64,000 nt of DNA from Naematelia aurantialba (GCA_021527695.1 JAKFAO010000010.1:930001-994000); one strand, 5' to 3'; numbered from the stretch's first letter, positions 10,958 to 23,289 are shown. Notes: generated from the sequence alone by a model not told the origin. Made by a program: numbers and translations.

Positions 10958-12830
10958 TCACTTGTAGCCGCGGGACAGGTCGCCGACGGGGAGCAGGAAG
11001 TGGCTCGTGTCCTTTGTCAACAGGCCGGCGAGGGCAGTGTAGCCAGCGATGCCCGCGGTGAACTGGGCAAGGCACGTCAGTCTCGATTCCCGACACGGGT
11101 GCTTCGCCATGGCCAAGATGAGGAGTGACAGGTGAGAGGTGAATCGACGAGCCCTTGGGTCTTGGAGTTGGAGTTGGAGTTGGAGTTGGAGTTGGAGTTG
11201 GAGTTGGAGTTGGAGTTGGAGTTGGAGTTGGAGTTGCAGTTGGACTCGGATCTGGAGCTCGGGAAGGACGGGACTTGGGTAGACGTGGAAACGACACCGG
11301 ACTTACGATACCAAACCCGCCGCCAGCCTTGGTAGCGTTTGCCGAGCCGCCGAGGAAGCCTCCGACGAGGCACCAGAACGTAACGTCCAGGAAGAAGAAG
11401 AGCAAGACGAGCGCGACGGACGAGCGCAGACATGCGATCAGGAAGAGGAACGTGACGATTCTGCGGGGTTCAGCGGGTGTCCACGGCGACAGACACAGAC
11501 ACAGACACAGACACAGACACAGACACAGACACAGACACAGACACAGACACAGACACAGACACAGACACAGACACAGACACAGACACAGACACAGACACAG
11601 ACACAGACACAGACACAGACACAGACACAGACACAGCCAGGCAAATAGTGGAGATTGCAATGCGATCCCAGGCGTCGAGGACACGGAGACTCGCGATAGG
11701 GAGTGGAGGGGAGGAAGGATGGGAGTTGAGCGAGACGCCGGCAGAGTAACGAGATACGGGGAAGAACACGAGGTGAATCAAGAGGACGGGAGGGAAGGCG
11801 GCTGAGAAGGGAAGAGTATAAGAGGGACACGGAGGGAAGAGGCTTAGAGAAGGAAGAGACGTAGAAAACAAAGAGATGCGCAGAGACGCAAAGAAGAGAC
11901 GAGAAGAGACGGAGAAAGACGGCGGACACATCACTCACCCCCAGGCCGCTAGGTAAATGCCCAGCGCGGAATCGAGCTCAGCCGCAGCGTCGCCATACGA
12001 AGCTGCAGATCAGCAACAGTCTGGGTGAAAGACAGAGACAGAATATATTCACAGACAACCTCGAATTGCGGAATGTAGAGCGTAGCAAACGACAGCCAGA
12101 AGCCGCCGTAGGAAGCAAATGCCGTCGCACCAAACGTGTTACCGCAGGCCCATTCTTCGATGCCAGCAATAAGCTGCGCCAGACCGCCGTAGCCCAAGGC
12201 CATGCCGAGGATGACGTTGGGCGTGGTGATTCCGCGAGCTTGGACGTTGTAGAGCGAGAGGACAAAGGTCGTAGCGCCGAAAGACATGAGGCCGAGCGGG
12301 GCTGGATTGGCGAACCTGGCGGGCGAGGGTTAGCGTTGGCGTTGTTGTCTCGCCGGGTGTAGTGGCGGGCATGGAGAGGAGGGGAGGAGAGTGGAGAGGG
12401 TGAAGGAGTGAGGGAACGGTGGGATGGAAGGGATGAGGGAACAAGGTGCAGTCGGCGAGGAAGGAGCAAGCAGTGACGATCAGACAGGCGTTCAGAGAGG
12501 AAATGACAGCTGTGAATATAGCCCTGAGGGCTGTGGAGACGTGGGGGTGGAGATGGGGAGCTGTGGAGACGGTGGGGCTGGACACGGCGGGGCTGCTGAT
12601 CGGAGCCTACACCGCAGAGAGACTCACTTTCGGTGGTAGATTGGGAACGCTGGCTGGGACGAGTCGATCGGGTTCCCGCCGGGCGTGACGAATCGGCTCA
12701 TGGGGCCGCCAGTGCCTTGGTACCCATTGCCGCCCTGGTAGTTGTTGTAGCCGTCTTCAGTGTGACCTACGGCGCCCACACCATTGGCCGGTGCGGGTGC
12801 GTTGGGCTGCTTGATCTCGTTGACGGACAT
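10958..12830 (-). CDS. GPR1/FUN34/YaaH (ATO) family acetate transporter
   Basis: Five exons on the minus strand (12830-12628, 12315-12053, 12002-11939, 11460-11307, 11062-10958) give 262 residues. The family signature NPAPLGL opens the first membrane helix (FANPAPLGLMSFGATTF), followed by LGMALGYGGLAQLIAGIEEW, a further block GNTFGATAFASYGGFWLSFA, and the later helices GIVTFLFLIACL, VALVLLFFFLDVTFWCLV and AGIAGYTALAGLL. This is the six-helix AceTr fold of yeast Ady2/Ato proteins, plasma-membrane carriers for acetate and possibly ammonium export. The N-terminal 65 residues are hydrophilic with a Tyr/Gly/Asn-rich part. Two introns are unusually long (about 480 and 245 nt) because of hexanucleotide arrays. 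The large upstream interval suggests complex control; such genes are often glucose-repressed in fungi (inference). Confidence 0.92.
11162..11236. repeat. (TTGGAG)n hexanucleotide array in the ATO last intron
   Basis: About 12 perfect TTGGAG copies on the plus strand (CTCCAA in the transcript). They lie inside the intron between the exons at 11307-11460 and 10958-11062. Confidence 0.95.
11489..11636. repeat. (ACAGAC)n hexanucleotide array in the ATO third intron
   Basis: About 24 near-perfect copies of ACAGAC (GTCTGT in the transcript). The array lies inside the intron at 11461-11938 and sits close to its 3' end. Its translations (Cys-Leu, Val-Ser, Thr-Asp dipeptides) are not real proteins. 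Confidence 0.95.
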
Positions 12831-15759
12831 GTCGACGTGTGTCTGCGACTAGGCGGGAACTGGCTAGCAGGGTATGGGTGTACAGTGACTGAGAGGTATC
12901 TGGGCGCTGGTAGCGGTTGATGGTAGGTGTCGAGGGTAGACGCAGGCCGAGGGTTCACGATAAACAACGGATGTGGGGTAGAGGATAAAGAAACGAAGCG
13001 GGGACGGGGGGCTTCATATAGTGCACTAGCTGATGCAGTGATGGTGACACGAGCCGTCAGATGCTCTTGTCTCTCTCTCTCTCTCTCCCTTGGCCTCTCT
13101 GCCTCCTAGCTCTTCCGCTTTGGGGGGCCAGCGTGCAAGGAGACACGACTGCTCCCAAGACACTGGACTGCATCGGTCGATTCTCACGGCTGACTAGTGC
13201 CCCGGTCCAGAGATTGTTGCCCTGTGGGGGAAGGTGATAAACAAAGAGCGGGTACCGGCTAAGTGGTAAAGTTTCTGCCCGAAGTGCCAGCACCTGGGCC
13301 ACGCTTGGTCTTTCGTCCCTCGAGCTACGGCAAGCAAAACCTCTTGTCCCCGCTCCGCCCCCCTCGATGGCTCCGTGGGGCCAACTCGGGGCAGCTGCGG
13401 GAAACCGATAGACACCAGCAACAGGGAACAGAAGCAGTCGCCCACTTCCGCAATCCCCGGAGCAGTGGAATCATGTGAACGGAATGCCTCCGGCTATGAG
13501 ATTTCAGAGCGTAGCCGGTGGAGGTGGCTCGGCCTTGTTCGGTCGTTTTGGTCACAGTTGCGAGGTATTATTGATGGGCAGGAACGAGGCGGGAGAAGTG
13601 TATGGTGAATAGAGGACAACTGTGCGTTTGGCAAAGGAAGAGCTGGGGCATTCTTTGGGGCGCGGCTTACGTTGAGAAGGAGGCTTTCGGCTGCCAGCAC
13701 GATAAAGATCTTCGCTGTCGCCTTTAATCGGCCCTTGGCAACCTCCCGACAGGCTTGGCCAGGAGCCTGCATTGCCTTTGTATACTCGCAGTGGCACAAA
13801 AGCACGAGGGTCACGGACGACACAGCACCACACAAAGTACACGTCATTATGTAACACAAACCACACGGCACAGACGGTATCAGTTTGTAGCTGATGGGGG
13901 GACCAATTAACGAGGCACGTTCCCGCAGTGTGGCGAATGAGCGAATTTTTCGCCATTGGCTGGGAATGGTTCGCCACCCGATTCTCACTGTGAGCGATTT
14001 GTGTTCTCCTCGTTCCCGCTATGGGCGTTTTTAGGTTAGTAACTGAACGAACCCTGGATGATGTGGTTCGGAGCAAGCAAGACATTTTGGTGTGCTCCAT
14101 ACCGAGACAATGTGCAGAGGGCGACTGCAAGTCTCCTGTGGGAAGCAGTGCATGCTATGCGGGCGAGTAATTACCAGAGAGTGCCAGAACGACGAGGCGG
14201 GGTGGGGAGTATAGGCTGAATTTTGCGCTGTGCCGTGATCGGCAGCAAAAATGGGGGGGAGAGAGCCAGCGGGGTCTGGTTCAGGACGAGGACGAGTCAT
14301 CCCGGGCTCTCGTTCCGCCCCGTCCAACCGAAAACCCTGTGTGTTGGCCTCGGTTTTCGTTGACAAAGCAGCAGGGTGGAGACAAGGGACGGTTTCCTTG
14401 TTTGGTCCCTCCCTTTGTGCGTAGCGGGGGCTGTTCTGCGTCGTGGGTCATCAGGTCCCATGGATGAAATTAGTGAAATCGCGAAATAGCCACAGGACCG
14501 AAAAGAGCTACAAAATCAGGCATCAAAGGCCAAAACCGACGTCGCTTTTCTCCCCGCCTAAATCAGAGCACCAAAGCATCATCTAGCGCTGGACACCTGC
14601 CCCATCCCACTCTGCAGCAGGCGATAGACGAGGTGAGGCAGCTTTTTCCATTCCATAGAGGAGAAGGGTTGACTGGGGCTGACGAAAGGTAACGAAAACT
14701 AGGCTCGCGTTGTTAGAGACACCGACACACAAAGAGGCGACGGCATTTTCCTCCCTTTTTCCCCCTGCCGTTTTCTTTCTCGCTTTTGAATACCATACCA
14801 TCGAGCGACACCCAGCCTCTCTGCTCGAGACAGGCGGCAGCCAAGTGCGTGCAAGGGCGCAGCGCGGTCCGACGACGACTGTGGTGAGTGGGCATGTCGG
14901 CATTCTTGTGTGCAAGAGGATTGTTAAGCGTGGTGGGCGATTTGCCAGAGCCATTTTGGGCGGCGGCGCGCCGACCTACGATTTGGTTTGCTGGGTCCCA
15001 ACGCTGACTGTTCTGTTGCCAGTGCACAAGCAGTCACCCATCTGGCGATCGCCTCACCGCCCATCTCCCGGTGGTCCACGGTCGCCCCGAGCCGTGGAAA
15101 GGCGTGTTTCCCGGAGGAAGGAGGCATTAGTCATTCGTGAGCATCCTGCTCTCTTACCTTCTACAGCACCACCCATCTTCGCACCACCCATCTTCGCACC
15201 GCCATCTTGGTCGTGCATCATCCCCAACTTCCTTGTGCTCGTACTATCCATCCATGTCCGCTGTATAATCTTCGATTCTGCATACGTACTTCATCCCTTC
15301 GTGCATTGACGATCATTCCACCGAAACGCCGTCTCCACGTATATATTTGCGATCTCAGCTTACGGAATTTGTTGCTTCTCCACACTTGCCACCCTGTCTT
15401 CCGCACCTATATTGCTACACGCACCCATCGTCTCAACCTTTCCGCAACCACCTCGTAACCCTCTGCCATCCACCTTCTCCTTTCGCTACCGCCTCCTTGG
15501 TCCCCCCCCCCTTCTTCGCCCAACTCGCCGCCTTACAAACACAACCATCTCGATCGCCTACTGCCATAGGCTGGTCACTTCGATAGCCAGAACTAAACCT
15601 CGCCGCGGTCTTCTCGACATCAGATCATCTCCCATGACCATGCCGATTCAATAGCCCGATCACACCTTTGTACACATCGTAACGATTACCACTAGCATTT
15701 CCCCAGACAACCCCAGTAACACGTCCACCCAATCACCCAAATCTCTACAACCCCGCATC
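12831..15759. promoter_or_regulatory. 2.9-kb divergent intergenic region between ATO and HAL kinase genes
   Basis: No gene is recognised in this stretch, the longest non-coding interval of the window. It includes a CT microsatellite (about 13070-13088) and GTGGGG words that fit the SYGGRG consensus of CreA/Mig1-type carbon repressors (about 12972, 13220, 14201). CCAAT words on either strand lie at about 13904 and 13951, and a short CACCCATCTTCG duplication at 15172-15200. C/A/T-rich leader-like sequence runs from about 15300 to the kinase ATG. Open frames on both strands exist but show no domains. Confidence 0.5.
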
Positions 15760-18292
15760 ATGTCGCAACCCGGTGCTCAAGGCATCAATGCCGTTCCAGA
15801 AACGGATGAGGAGACAATACCAGAGGATACAAAACAGGTGAGCTGGCGCTTTACCTGGATCGCCCGTCTGAACCAGCACTGATATGCCTGTGTTCGTTCA
15901 GCCCGCCGTCAGAGTCGTCAACGTTAAAGATCTTCCGTACATGAACGATAACGATTCCTTGGCCGCGGGCAAAGTCTACAACGGCCATCTGGGCACCACG
16001 CCCTCCCTCTCTCCCTCCCTTCAGTCTCACTCTGCCGATTCCGATGTCGAACCCCTCAGTCCGCCTCACCTTGCCAGCAAACCCTACCATCCTTCACCCC
16101 TACACCACGAAGAACACAACACCTTTTCCCTGAACGATCCGCAGGTCCCTCAGTACACTTTCGATTCCGGCGCTCCAACCGTGGCTTCATCCACGCCATT
16201 TGATTCGTCAAAACTCACCCCAGACGTTGCATTCCCGTTCCCGAATAGTACGTCCCATCTCCCCGTCTGTCCATGCTATGTACTGATTGTTGCAGTCCGG
16301 CCCCTTGGTGGGCTACACTCTCCAGCTCCTCATCACTTGGCTATCCCCCCCGCACCTGGGTCCAGTGGCCATGCCTCTCCCATGTCTCGTGATGTATCCG
16401 CCGTAAGCGTCAAGGAGCATCATCCAGAAAAACACAGCGATGGTCCCCCTCTCGCTTCCAACTCCGGAGCAAGGACCAGCCGGTCCTCCTCCACTAGCAA
16501 GCCGATGATGGCGAATGCGGGCGGCGAGAAGAAGAGTTTCTTCCATAAGATGTTCCACCATGACGGAAAGGAGAAGGAGGACAAAAAGGACAAATGGCAC
16601 GAAAAGCTCAGTCTCGAGGTCCCTCGTGCAACCAATGGTCACGCCGCTGGCCATATCAGTCCGCGTGGCGCGAGTCCCATGCCGTCGAGCGGCGACGCCA
16701 CAGACTCACCCCCTCTCACTCCCGGTACACCGGGTGGCGACGACTCGGACCGATCCCGTCCTCCTTCGCGTGTGTCGAGCATCACACGGAACAAGTCTAC
16801 CGAACGGGATCCACACGAACAGCGGCCGGTCGATGCTCGTACTTTGACGCCTCAACCGAGTCTCGTTCGCCGCTCATCCAGCCACTCTACGACTACCCAA
16901 GACGAGGGCAGGCCGAACAAGTACAAAGTAGATCCTACCAAGCCCGTCGTCAACATTGGCGGTCAGCCGCACGCTCTTGGCAAGAAGGAAGACGTCGTTG
17001 CTGCGAGCGGTAACAAGTTTACCCTGAAGGACCTGATTGGCATGGGCGACGGCGGCACGAAGCTGAATCGCCGACCGTCAGCCAACGGATCGGCCAAGGG
17101 ATCCGAACGGGCCGGCTCGGCAAAGGGTAGCGACTATGGCGATGGTCAGAGTACTGCGTCTTTGCTTAAGAAGTACGGTATTTGCGACAGGGCAGCTATC
17201 GGCAAGGGCGCAACTGCCGTCGTTCGTTTAGCGCACAAATGGGACCGGAGAGAAGAGAAGCTGTATGCAGTCAAGGTGAGTGCCAGTACCGAGCAACTGA
17301 GCGCTCTTGTCCCTTGTGGATGTAAAGAAACTAATATCGCGTAGGAATTCCGCAAACGTCGCAAGAACGAGACCGAGAAGGACTATGTCAAGAAACTCAC
17401 TTCGGAATTCTGCATCTCGTCGACACTGCATCACCAAAACGTCGTTGAGACGGTCGACCTGGTGCAAGACGAGGCACATCACTGGTGTGAGGTGATGGAG
17501 TACTGCCCGGGCGGCGATTTGTACGCAGCGATCAAGAAGGGCGGCATGTCGTCCGCCGAAGTCGAGTGCTCGTTCAAGCAGATCATGTTGGGGATCCAGT
17601 ACCTCCACTCGATGGGTGTGGCGCATCGGGATATCAAGCCGGAGAATCTGTTGTTAGACGGACGAGGGCATGTGAAGGTGAGTGCTGAGATTGTCCGGAT
17701 AAGTCGGGCACTGATGTTTCAGATTACTGATTTCGGCGTGTCTGATGTGTTCCGGATGTGTTGGGAGAAAAAGACACATTTGTCGAAAGGACTGTGCGGG
17801 TCCGAGCCATACATTGCGCCGGAATTGTTTGACCATAAAGGTGAGTTCCAGTTGCAGTCGCCTTGGCCGTTGTCTCGACATCGACATGCCACGTCAGCCC
17901 TGAGTGTTGACTGACTTGGACTTGCAGAATACGATGCCCGTCTCGTCGACGTATGGGCTGCAGCAATTGTGTTCTACTGCATGCAATTCCAAGAACTTCC
18001 CTGGCGAGTCGCCAAGACGTCCGACCCGACTTTTGCGTCATACAGCTCGCAATACAACGCCAAGAACGATGCGGGCAACCCGCTGATGCCTCCGCCACTG
18101 AACAACCTCATCCCGCGCGAATGCCGAAACGTGCTGAAACACATGCTGGATCCGGATCCAAAGGCGCGGTGGGGGATCGACGAGGCGTTGAAGGACAAGT
18201 GGCTGGTCGGGATCGAGGTGTGTGAGGAGGGCAAGGAGAATGGACACTCGCATATCAGTGCTGGGATGGAGATTGTCAAGATTCAGCCGTAG
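15760..18292 (+). CDS. Ser/Thr protein kinase, HAL/NPR1 (HRK1/SAT4-like) family
   Basis: Six exons (15760-15837, 15902-16247, 16296-17275, 17345-17677, 17723-17840, 17928-18292) give 739 residues. The first 460 or so are Ser/Pro/His-rich and disordered, with a short basic block [17 protein letters not shown]. The C-terminal kinase domain has the Gly loop [14 protein letters not shown], the VAIK-type lysine in LYAVKEFRKR, the catalytic loop [14 protein letters not shown] in [10 protein letters not shown], and the activation-segment end [12 protein letters not shown]. The last is characteristic of the fungal Hal4/Hal5/Npr1/Hrk1 group, which tunes plasma-membrane ion and nutrient transport. Substrates are unknown here. 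The long N-terminal extension is normal for the group. Exact orthology (HRK1 versus SAT4) cannot be settled by eye. Confidence 0.9.
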
Positions 18293-18861
18293 TCTGGGCG
18301 TGGGGCGCGGGGATGAGACAGCGGTGTAGTGTGGTGGTTAGGAGGGGTCAGACAGGGCAGTGGCGTTTCGGAGGTCGGAGAGACGTGGGTAGCGGAGATG
18401 GCAGTACCATATATTGAGCCAGAGCCGCGCGATTCTGGGCCCGATCTGTAGGTGTAGGCCGCAGTCGTTATGTTTATGTTTGTCTATTACATGCTACACG
18501 ATGACCTTGGAGGGTTGGGGTGGCGGCCTGTGTTGCGGCTTGCGTGTTGCGGCTTGCGTGTTGGTGGCTGTGCGTTTGTCTGCGTTTGCCGTCGTCTGCA
18601 CTACATGAACCATAGTCTACTCTATCTACACTACGTGACCATCGTCTGCTTGACCGACCTCTACGCTGGCTCTACACTGGATGTCCTGTCCGGCGATAAG
18701 ATAGCGGGAGCAAAATTTCGTCCGTGAATTTCTGAACACAATCGACTCTCTACACTGCCATACACTTTTAAGTACGTTGTTGTACTGTTCTGGCGTAGGT
18801 CTACAGTGGTCAACAATACTTGCTATTCCAGAGCGCTTGTGGCGTGTAATCCCCAGATAGG
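18293..18861. other. Spacer between HAL kinase and DPH5
   Basis: Contains the 3' UTR of the kinase and the promoter of DPH5. A short GCGGCTTGCGTGTT duplication lies at 18535-18562. No gene seen. Confidence 0.4.
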
Positions 18862-20723
18862 ATGCTGTACGTCGTTGGTCTGGGGCTGAGCGATGAGAAG
18901 GACATTACGGTCAAGGGGCTCGAGGTGGGTCTCTTCTCTCGTCTCGTCTCGCTTCTCTTCTCTCTTCTCCCTTCCATCTTCTCTCTTCCATCTTCTCCCT
19001 TCTCTTTACTCTCCTATCCTCTTGCCGTTCTGCTCTGCTTTCGACCTTTCCCGTGCTTTACTGTGATCCTCTTACTACTCCTTCTACTCTTGTACTCCAA
19101 CCAGGGCAGGAGACTAACATTCCAGGCCGTCAAGGGCGCAGCGAGGGTGTACCTCGAGTCGTACACTTCTATCCTGATGGTCCCCAAAGACCGGCTGGTA
19201 CGTTCTACTTGTTGATCCACCGTCCACACTAGACCCGTTCCTCCCCTCTAGGTCTAGACCTTCTAGACCCCATCCACACGGCCCCATCCACACGCTCCTT
19301 GAGACTTGCTGACGCGCAGCAGGAAGCGTTCTACGGGCGCCCAGTGATCACGGCCACGCGGGAGCTCGTCGAGCTCTCCTCGGACGAGATACTCGACGGC
19401 GCGGGGGAGGTGGACGTTGCGTTCTTGGTGGTGGGTGATCCCCTTGGGTGAGTCCGCCTTTCAAGTGAGAATTCCCGGTTGCGAGAGTGCAAGAACGGCG
19501 CAGTGCCTGCGGTGGTACTCGCGCTCATGTGCGGTCCCAGTGCCCCTGCCCAGTGGCGTGCCGGGGCGCGGGAATGAGCAGGTGTCAGGCCGTCTACATC
19601 TGCACCTTGGCGCCTTCAGGTCGTGAACAAGGAAGACGGACAGAAGAGCGAGACGGAAGGGCAAAGAAGTAGAGCACGACAAAGAGTTGTCTGACCCCGC
19701 AGCGCGACGACGCACACCGACCTCATCCTGCGCGCCGACCAGCTCCACATCCCCGTCCAGGTGATCCACAACGCCTCGATCCTCACTGCGCTCGGCTCGA
19801 CCGGGCTGCAGATGTACAGTTTTGGCCAGACCCTCTCTCTCCCGTTTTACACCGACACGTGGACGCCAGAGAGCTGGTACGACCGCCTCGAGGAGAACCT
19901 GGCGGTCGGGATGCATACGCTCGTGTTGGTGGATATCAAGGTCCGCGAGCAGAGCGAGGAGAACATGGCGAGGTGGGTTCGCAGCTATAGTACTAGACGG
20001 GAGGCGTTGCGTGTCCGCTGCGCTTCAGTAGTGCACCGTTGCACCGTACTTTGTTCCTGCGACCTTCATCGTTTTCATTGTTCATCTGTACCCTCGTCAT
20101 AATCACTCTCTCCAGCTTTTTCCCGACATCCTCATTCTAGCACTATCACATGTCATCACCCTCCTTCCGTGCACCCTTCGCTGACTCACAGCAGAGGCAG
20201 GCTGATCTACGAGCCCCCCCGATTCATGTCGCCATACACCGCGTTCCAGCAGATCCTGCTCACCGAGTCCAAGCGGCATCCCACTTTACCTCCCGCCCCC
20301 ACAACTCCCCACTCTAGCTCGACACCTGCTTCTACCTCCACCACCACCAACGCCGCCACCACCAACGCCGACATCGACATCGACAACAACAACAACGCCG
20401 ACATCGCTGATGACAATGACGACGTCGACACCACGGGCAAGCCGCCTTCCCGCCCATCCATGCTACCGCCCGACCAGACGCTCGCCATGTCGCTATCCCG
20501 TATCGGCACCCCCACACAACGGATCATCAGCGGCACGCTCGCGGAACTCGCCGCCCTGGGAGAGGACGAATTTGGCCCGCCACTGCATAGCGTCGTGGTG
20601 GTTGGCAAGCGGCTGCACCCGCTCGAGCTGGAGTATGCCGGCCGGTTCTGTATCGGCGGAGAGGGGGGTGGGTGGTGGAAGGTCGGCAGGGAGGTCTACG
20701 GTGTTGAGAGGGAGAGCCACTAG
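18862..20723 (+). CDS. DPH5: Diphthine methyl ester synthase (diphthamide biosynthesis)
   Basis: Five exons (18862-18924, 19126-19197, 19323-19447, 19703-19972, 20201-20723) give 350 residues. The N terminus [20 protein letters not shown] is the hallmark of Dph5, the SAM-dependent methyltransferase acting on the modified histidine of elongation factor 2 in the cytosol. Further blocks are [12 protein letters not shown], the [10 protein letters not shown] loop, [20 protein letters not shown] and [11 protein letters not shown]. The C-terminal domain starts [15 protein letters not shown] and ends with [20 protein letters not shown] low-complexity insert of about 65 residues rich in Thr, Ser, Asn and Asp separates these two parts and is absent from the usual family length of about 285-300. 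Intron 1 is C/T-rich. Confidence 0.95.
18925..19090 (+). repeat. Pyrimidine tract in DPH5 intron 1
   Basis: Runs of TCTCTTCTC and TCCCTTC variations fill most of the intron between 18925 and 19125. Confidence 0.7.
20280..20465 (+). repeat. Low-complexity coding insert in DPH5
   Basis: The stretch encodes [18 protein letters not shown] followed by runs of Thr, Asn/Ala, and Asp/Asn. It is built of ACC, AAC and GAC triplets and lies between two conserved halves of the C-terminal Dph5 domain. Confidence 0.75.
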
Positions 20724-21015
20724 GCGACCCAGGAGATGCAGATGCAGATGCCTCGTACACCTGCTAGCAGCTCAAAGTCGGATGCAGCAGTGCAGAGCAA
20801 ACACAAGACAGACCATAAAAAATCAGAGGGACGACTGCAATACGACTGAAATCAGAACGTATCCAGGACACGTTCTGCGTCGTGGTCTCGTTTGCGCTCA
20901 ACAACAAATCGCATATCGTGCAAGGTATCCCATACATATACACAGTACATGCAGGTCGTCAACAACGCGCCCTTGATCCTCTTCCCGCCCGCCCTCGCAT
21001 GCGGCCAACGGCAGA

Positions 21016-22556
21016 TCAGTGGTACCCGTAATGAGGCGGATTAGGCAGCCCGCCCTGCGAGTACAGCGGGCCCGGCTGTTGCACGTACCCGCCCGGTGCT
21101 GGTGTGGACATGAGGTTTGCCCTGATCTGCGCGTCTGCAACGGTCAGCGCGGTTTCGTCTATCACAATCATGGCACAGCCTCGTCTATCACAGTCGTAGC
21201 GGCTGTAGCGTGCTCCAGACTCACAGGGATCGTCATAAGCCAGCTGCATGGTACGGCTCGTCTCCTCTTTGGGCAGCGGCATCGAGTCTCCATCAAACGC
21301 GCCGTACGCATCCACGCTACCTCGTCCCACCGGCTCGTTGCGGGACGGCGCATACCCGAACCTCCCGGCCGCAGCAGACGCGGCGTACGGGTCTGCAGCC
21401 GCGTGACCTTGCTCCTTGTTGTATGGCGTTGGGTCGTCGTGGTCGGGCATGTGGGTGTAGTCCATGGAGCTGGATAAGCCGCCGTTTGTGGGGTAGTCGA
21501 TGGACGGAGGAATAAAGGAGGGCTCGTGCCGCCTCTCTCGGCGGAACACAAGAGCGGTCAAAACAAGCAGCCCGCACCACGCCCCTTGCAAGAGTTCAGC
21601 TCAGTGTCGTAGGTAGAGCAAACGGTGGGAAAGTGGTGGCAGTGTGGCGACAGAGGGGAAGGGAGGATCGACGACGGCACTCACCAAAGGACAGCCAGTC
21701 GAAGATCGCCGAAGCCTTCTTGGTAACGCACCAGTGCTTCAGGCCGTCCTTGTAGCTATCCCCGAGACTTTCATGGGGATCATTGTCGGTATCCTTGCAC
21801 CCCTTTTCTGTCCACGCTACGCACGAATGAGCACGCACCCTCTGGGCGATGTACTATGGTTATCGGGTGGCACCAGACTCACCACTGATGGTGACGATGA
21901 ACGCCGCGAGTATCATGAGGCCCGTGCCGAATGCGTGGATAATCAGCGTCGAGCGTGTCTGCGCAAAGAATTGGGCTGGACGCTTGAGCCTATCCCATCT
22001 GCACGTTGTGTCAGCTGGGGCACATCGTCTGGCTGTTCGCGCATGCCGGTAGGGAACGAGGGACGGAGGACGTACCGATCGTAAATGGTGGGCACCATGA
22101 TGAGGAGCGCAGAAATGATGAATGACAGGACGAGGAGAAACAGCGTGAACGCCGAGCCTCCCGCTGAACACCATGAGCGACGGCTGAGTCCACGCTGCAC
22201 ATGGAGGCCACGACGTACAGACAGCAAACCACTTTGCCTGGAACGCGGCCACCGCCGCCATCGTGCATATCGCGAGGAAGGTGAAGAACAACGCGATGCA
22301 GTGCAGGATCAAGTGTATCCTGGGCAGGCTTGTCTGAACATGATGTCAGCACCAGGCAGGCAAGGTGCACCGATCCGTGGGGTGCGGAACAACGCACCTC
22401 GCTGGACGATGGTCCGTCATTGAACGGGTTGCCTGACGTATTGGGCGAGCCAAGTACCCCTCCGGACTTGTTGAACCGGAATGCTTTGGTGAGCTTCGAG
22501 GAAGGGGACGAGGAGAATGTCGGGAGCTTGGACTTGAGATTGCGCAGTTTCTCCAT
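21016..22556 (-). CDS. MARVEL-domain tetraspan membrane protein
   Basis: Minus-strand gene with six or seven exons, from MEKLRNLKSKLPTFS at 22556 to a stop at 21016-21018. Four hydrophobic segments fall in separate exons: LILHCIALFFTFLAICTMA, AFTLFLLVLSFIISALLIMV, STLIIHAFGTGLMILAAFIV, and ASAIFDWLSFGAWCGLLVLT. This is the order and spacing of fungal MARVEL (membrane-associating) proteins. The loop before helix 4 contains a GCKD..KHWC cysteine pair. A cytosolic tail of about 130 residues is Pro/Tyr/Gly-rich (YVQQPGPLYSQGG) with no known domain. The role is probably in plasma-membrane microdomains; that is inference from the fold only. Confidence 0.75.
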
Positions 22557-23289
22557 CCTGCCGCTGTTTGTGTGAAGGGATGTGAGGGTTGTTCAGGTCG
22601 GTGCGAGGTGTCCCCCGCGAGCCCAAGCAGATGTAGCTACGGGATAGTACTGCCTAGAAATGTGGATGAAAGGACACAGGAAGACCGGTGGCAAGCTTGC
22701 GTCAGACTGGCGGTGTTGTCAAAGGGTTGGGTGAAAGGACTCTTGGCCGCGGCTCGAAGCGGTGCTTCGGTCTCACAAGCTGGCAGCGTAGTGCGGAGAA
22801 TGCCGAGTAGTTGTCTGGCCTCTTGGTTCCCTGGTGCTGCGGATGCTCGAGTGACGCAGTCTGACGACGACGACGACGACGACGACGACGATGAAGAAGT
22901 GCCGAGTTGCTGAGTACCAGTTGAGTGATATTTACTCGTTGCCGCAGCACTGCCTCGGCGGAAAAATCAGGCGCGCGTCGGTGGCGAGTGGCGAAAAAGA
23001 TAAACAGCGGGTGGCAATTCATTATGTGGCATCTACGCAGTCTACGCAACACGTACAAATAACACTCTCAGGATCGACGTAGCCACAGGCACTGGCGTCG
23101 TCGTGACTGCTCCTCCGATGTGACGATGGAGGACAGGTGGTAGGCGAGGACAAGGTGTAAGGGAGGACAATGATACTGTGACTTGAAATTTGGTGGCGAG
23201 TGGCAAACGGCAAGTGGCACAGAAAGTGCATACAGTCACATCTATCCATCCATCAGAGACGACAGTACTAACTCAAAGTTCACAGGATA
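22557..23289. other. Spacer: MARVEL promoter and orphan 1 3' region
   Basis: No gene recognised. It holds a (GAC)n tract of about ten units at 22861-22890. The word TGGCGAGTG or TGGCAAGTG-like sequence recurs (about 22981, 23191, 23209). Confidence 0.4.
22861..22890. repeat. (GAC)n trinucleotide tract
   Basis: About ten GAC units in the upstream region of the MARVEL gene. Confidence 0.9.

Noticed and set aside
10818..11684. Long frames of alternating Cys-Leu, Val-Ser, Val-Cys or Thr-Asp over 11480-11640 on both strands
   Set aside because: These are translations of the ACAGAC hexanucleotide array in all frames; the array is inside an intron of the acetate transporter gene.
13494..14130. Overlapping minus-strand frames of 164 and 192 codons in the long intergenic interval
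   Set aside because: Composition is not protein-like, no domain is recognised, and the two overlap in different frames.
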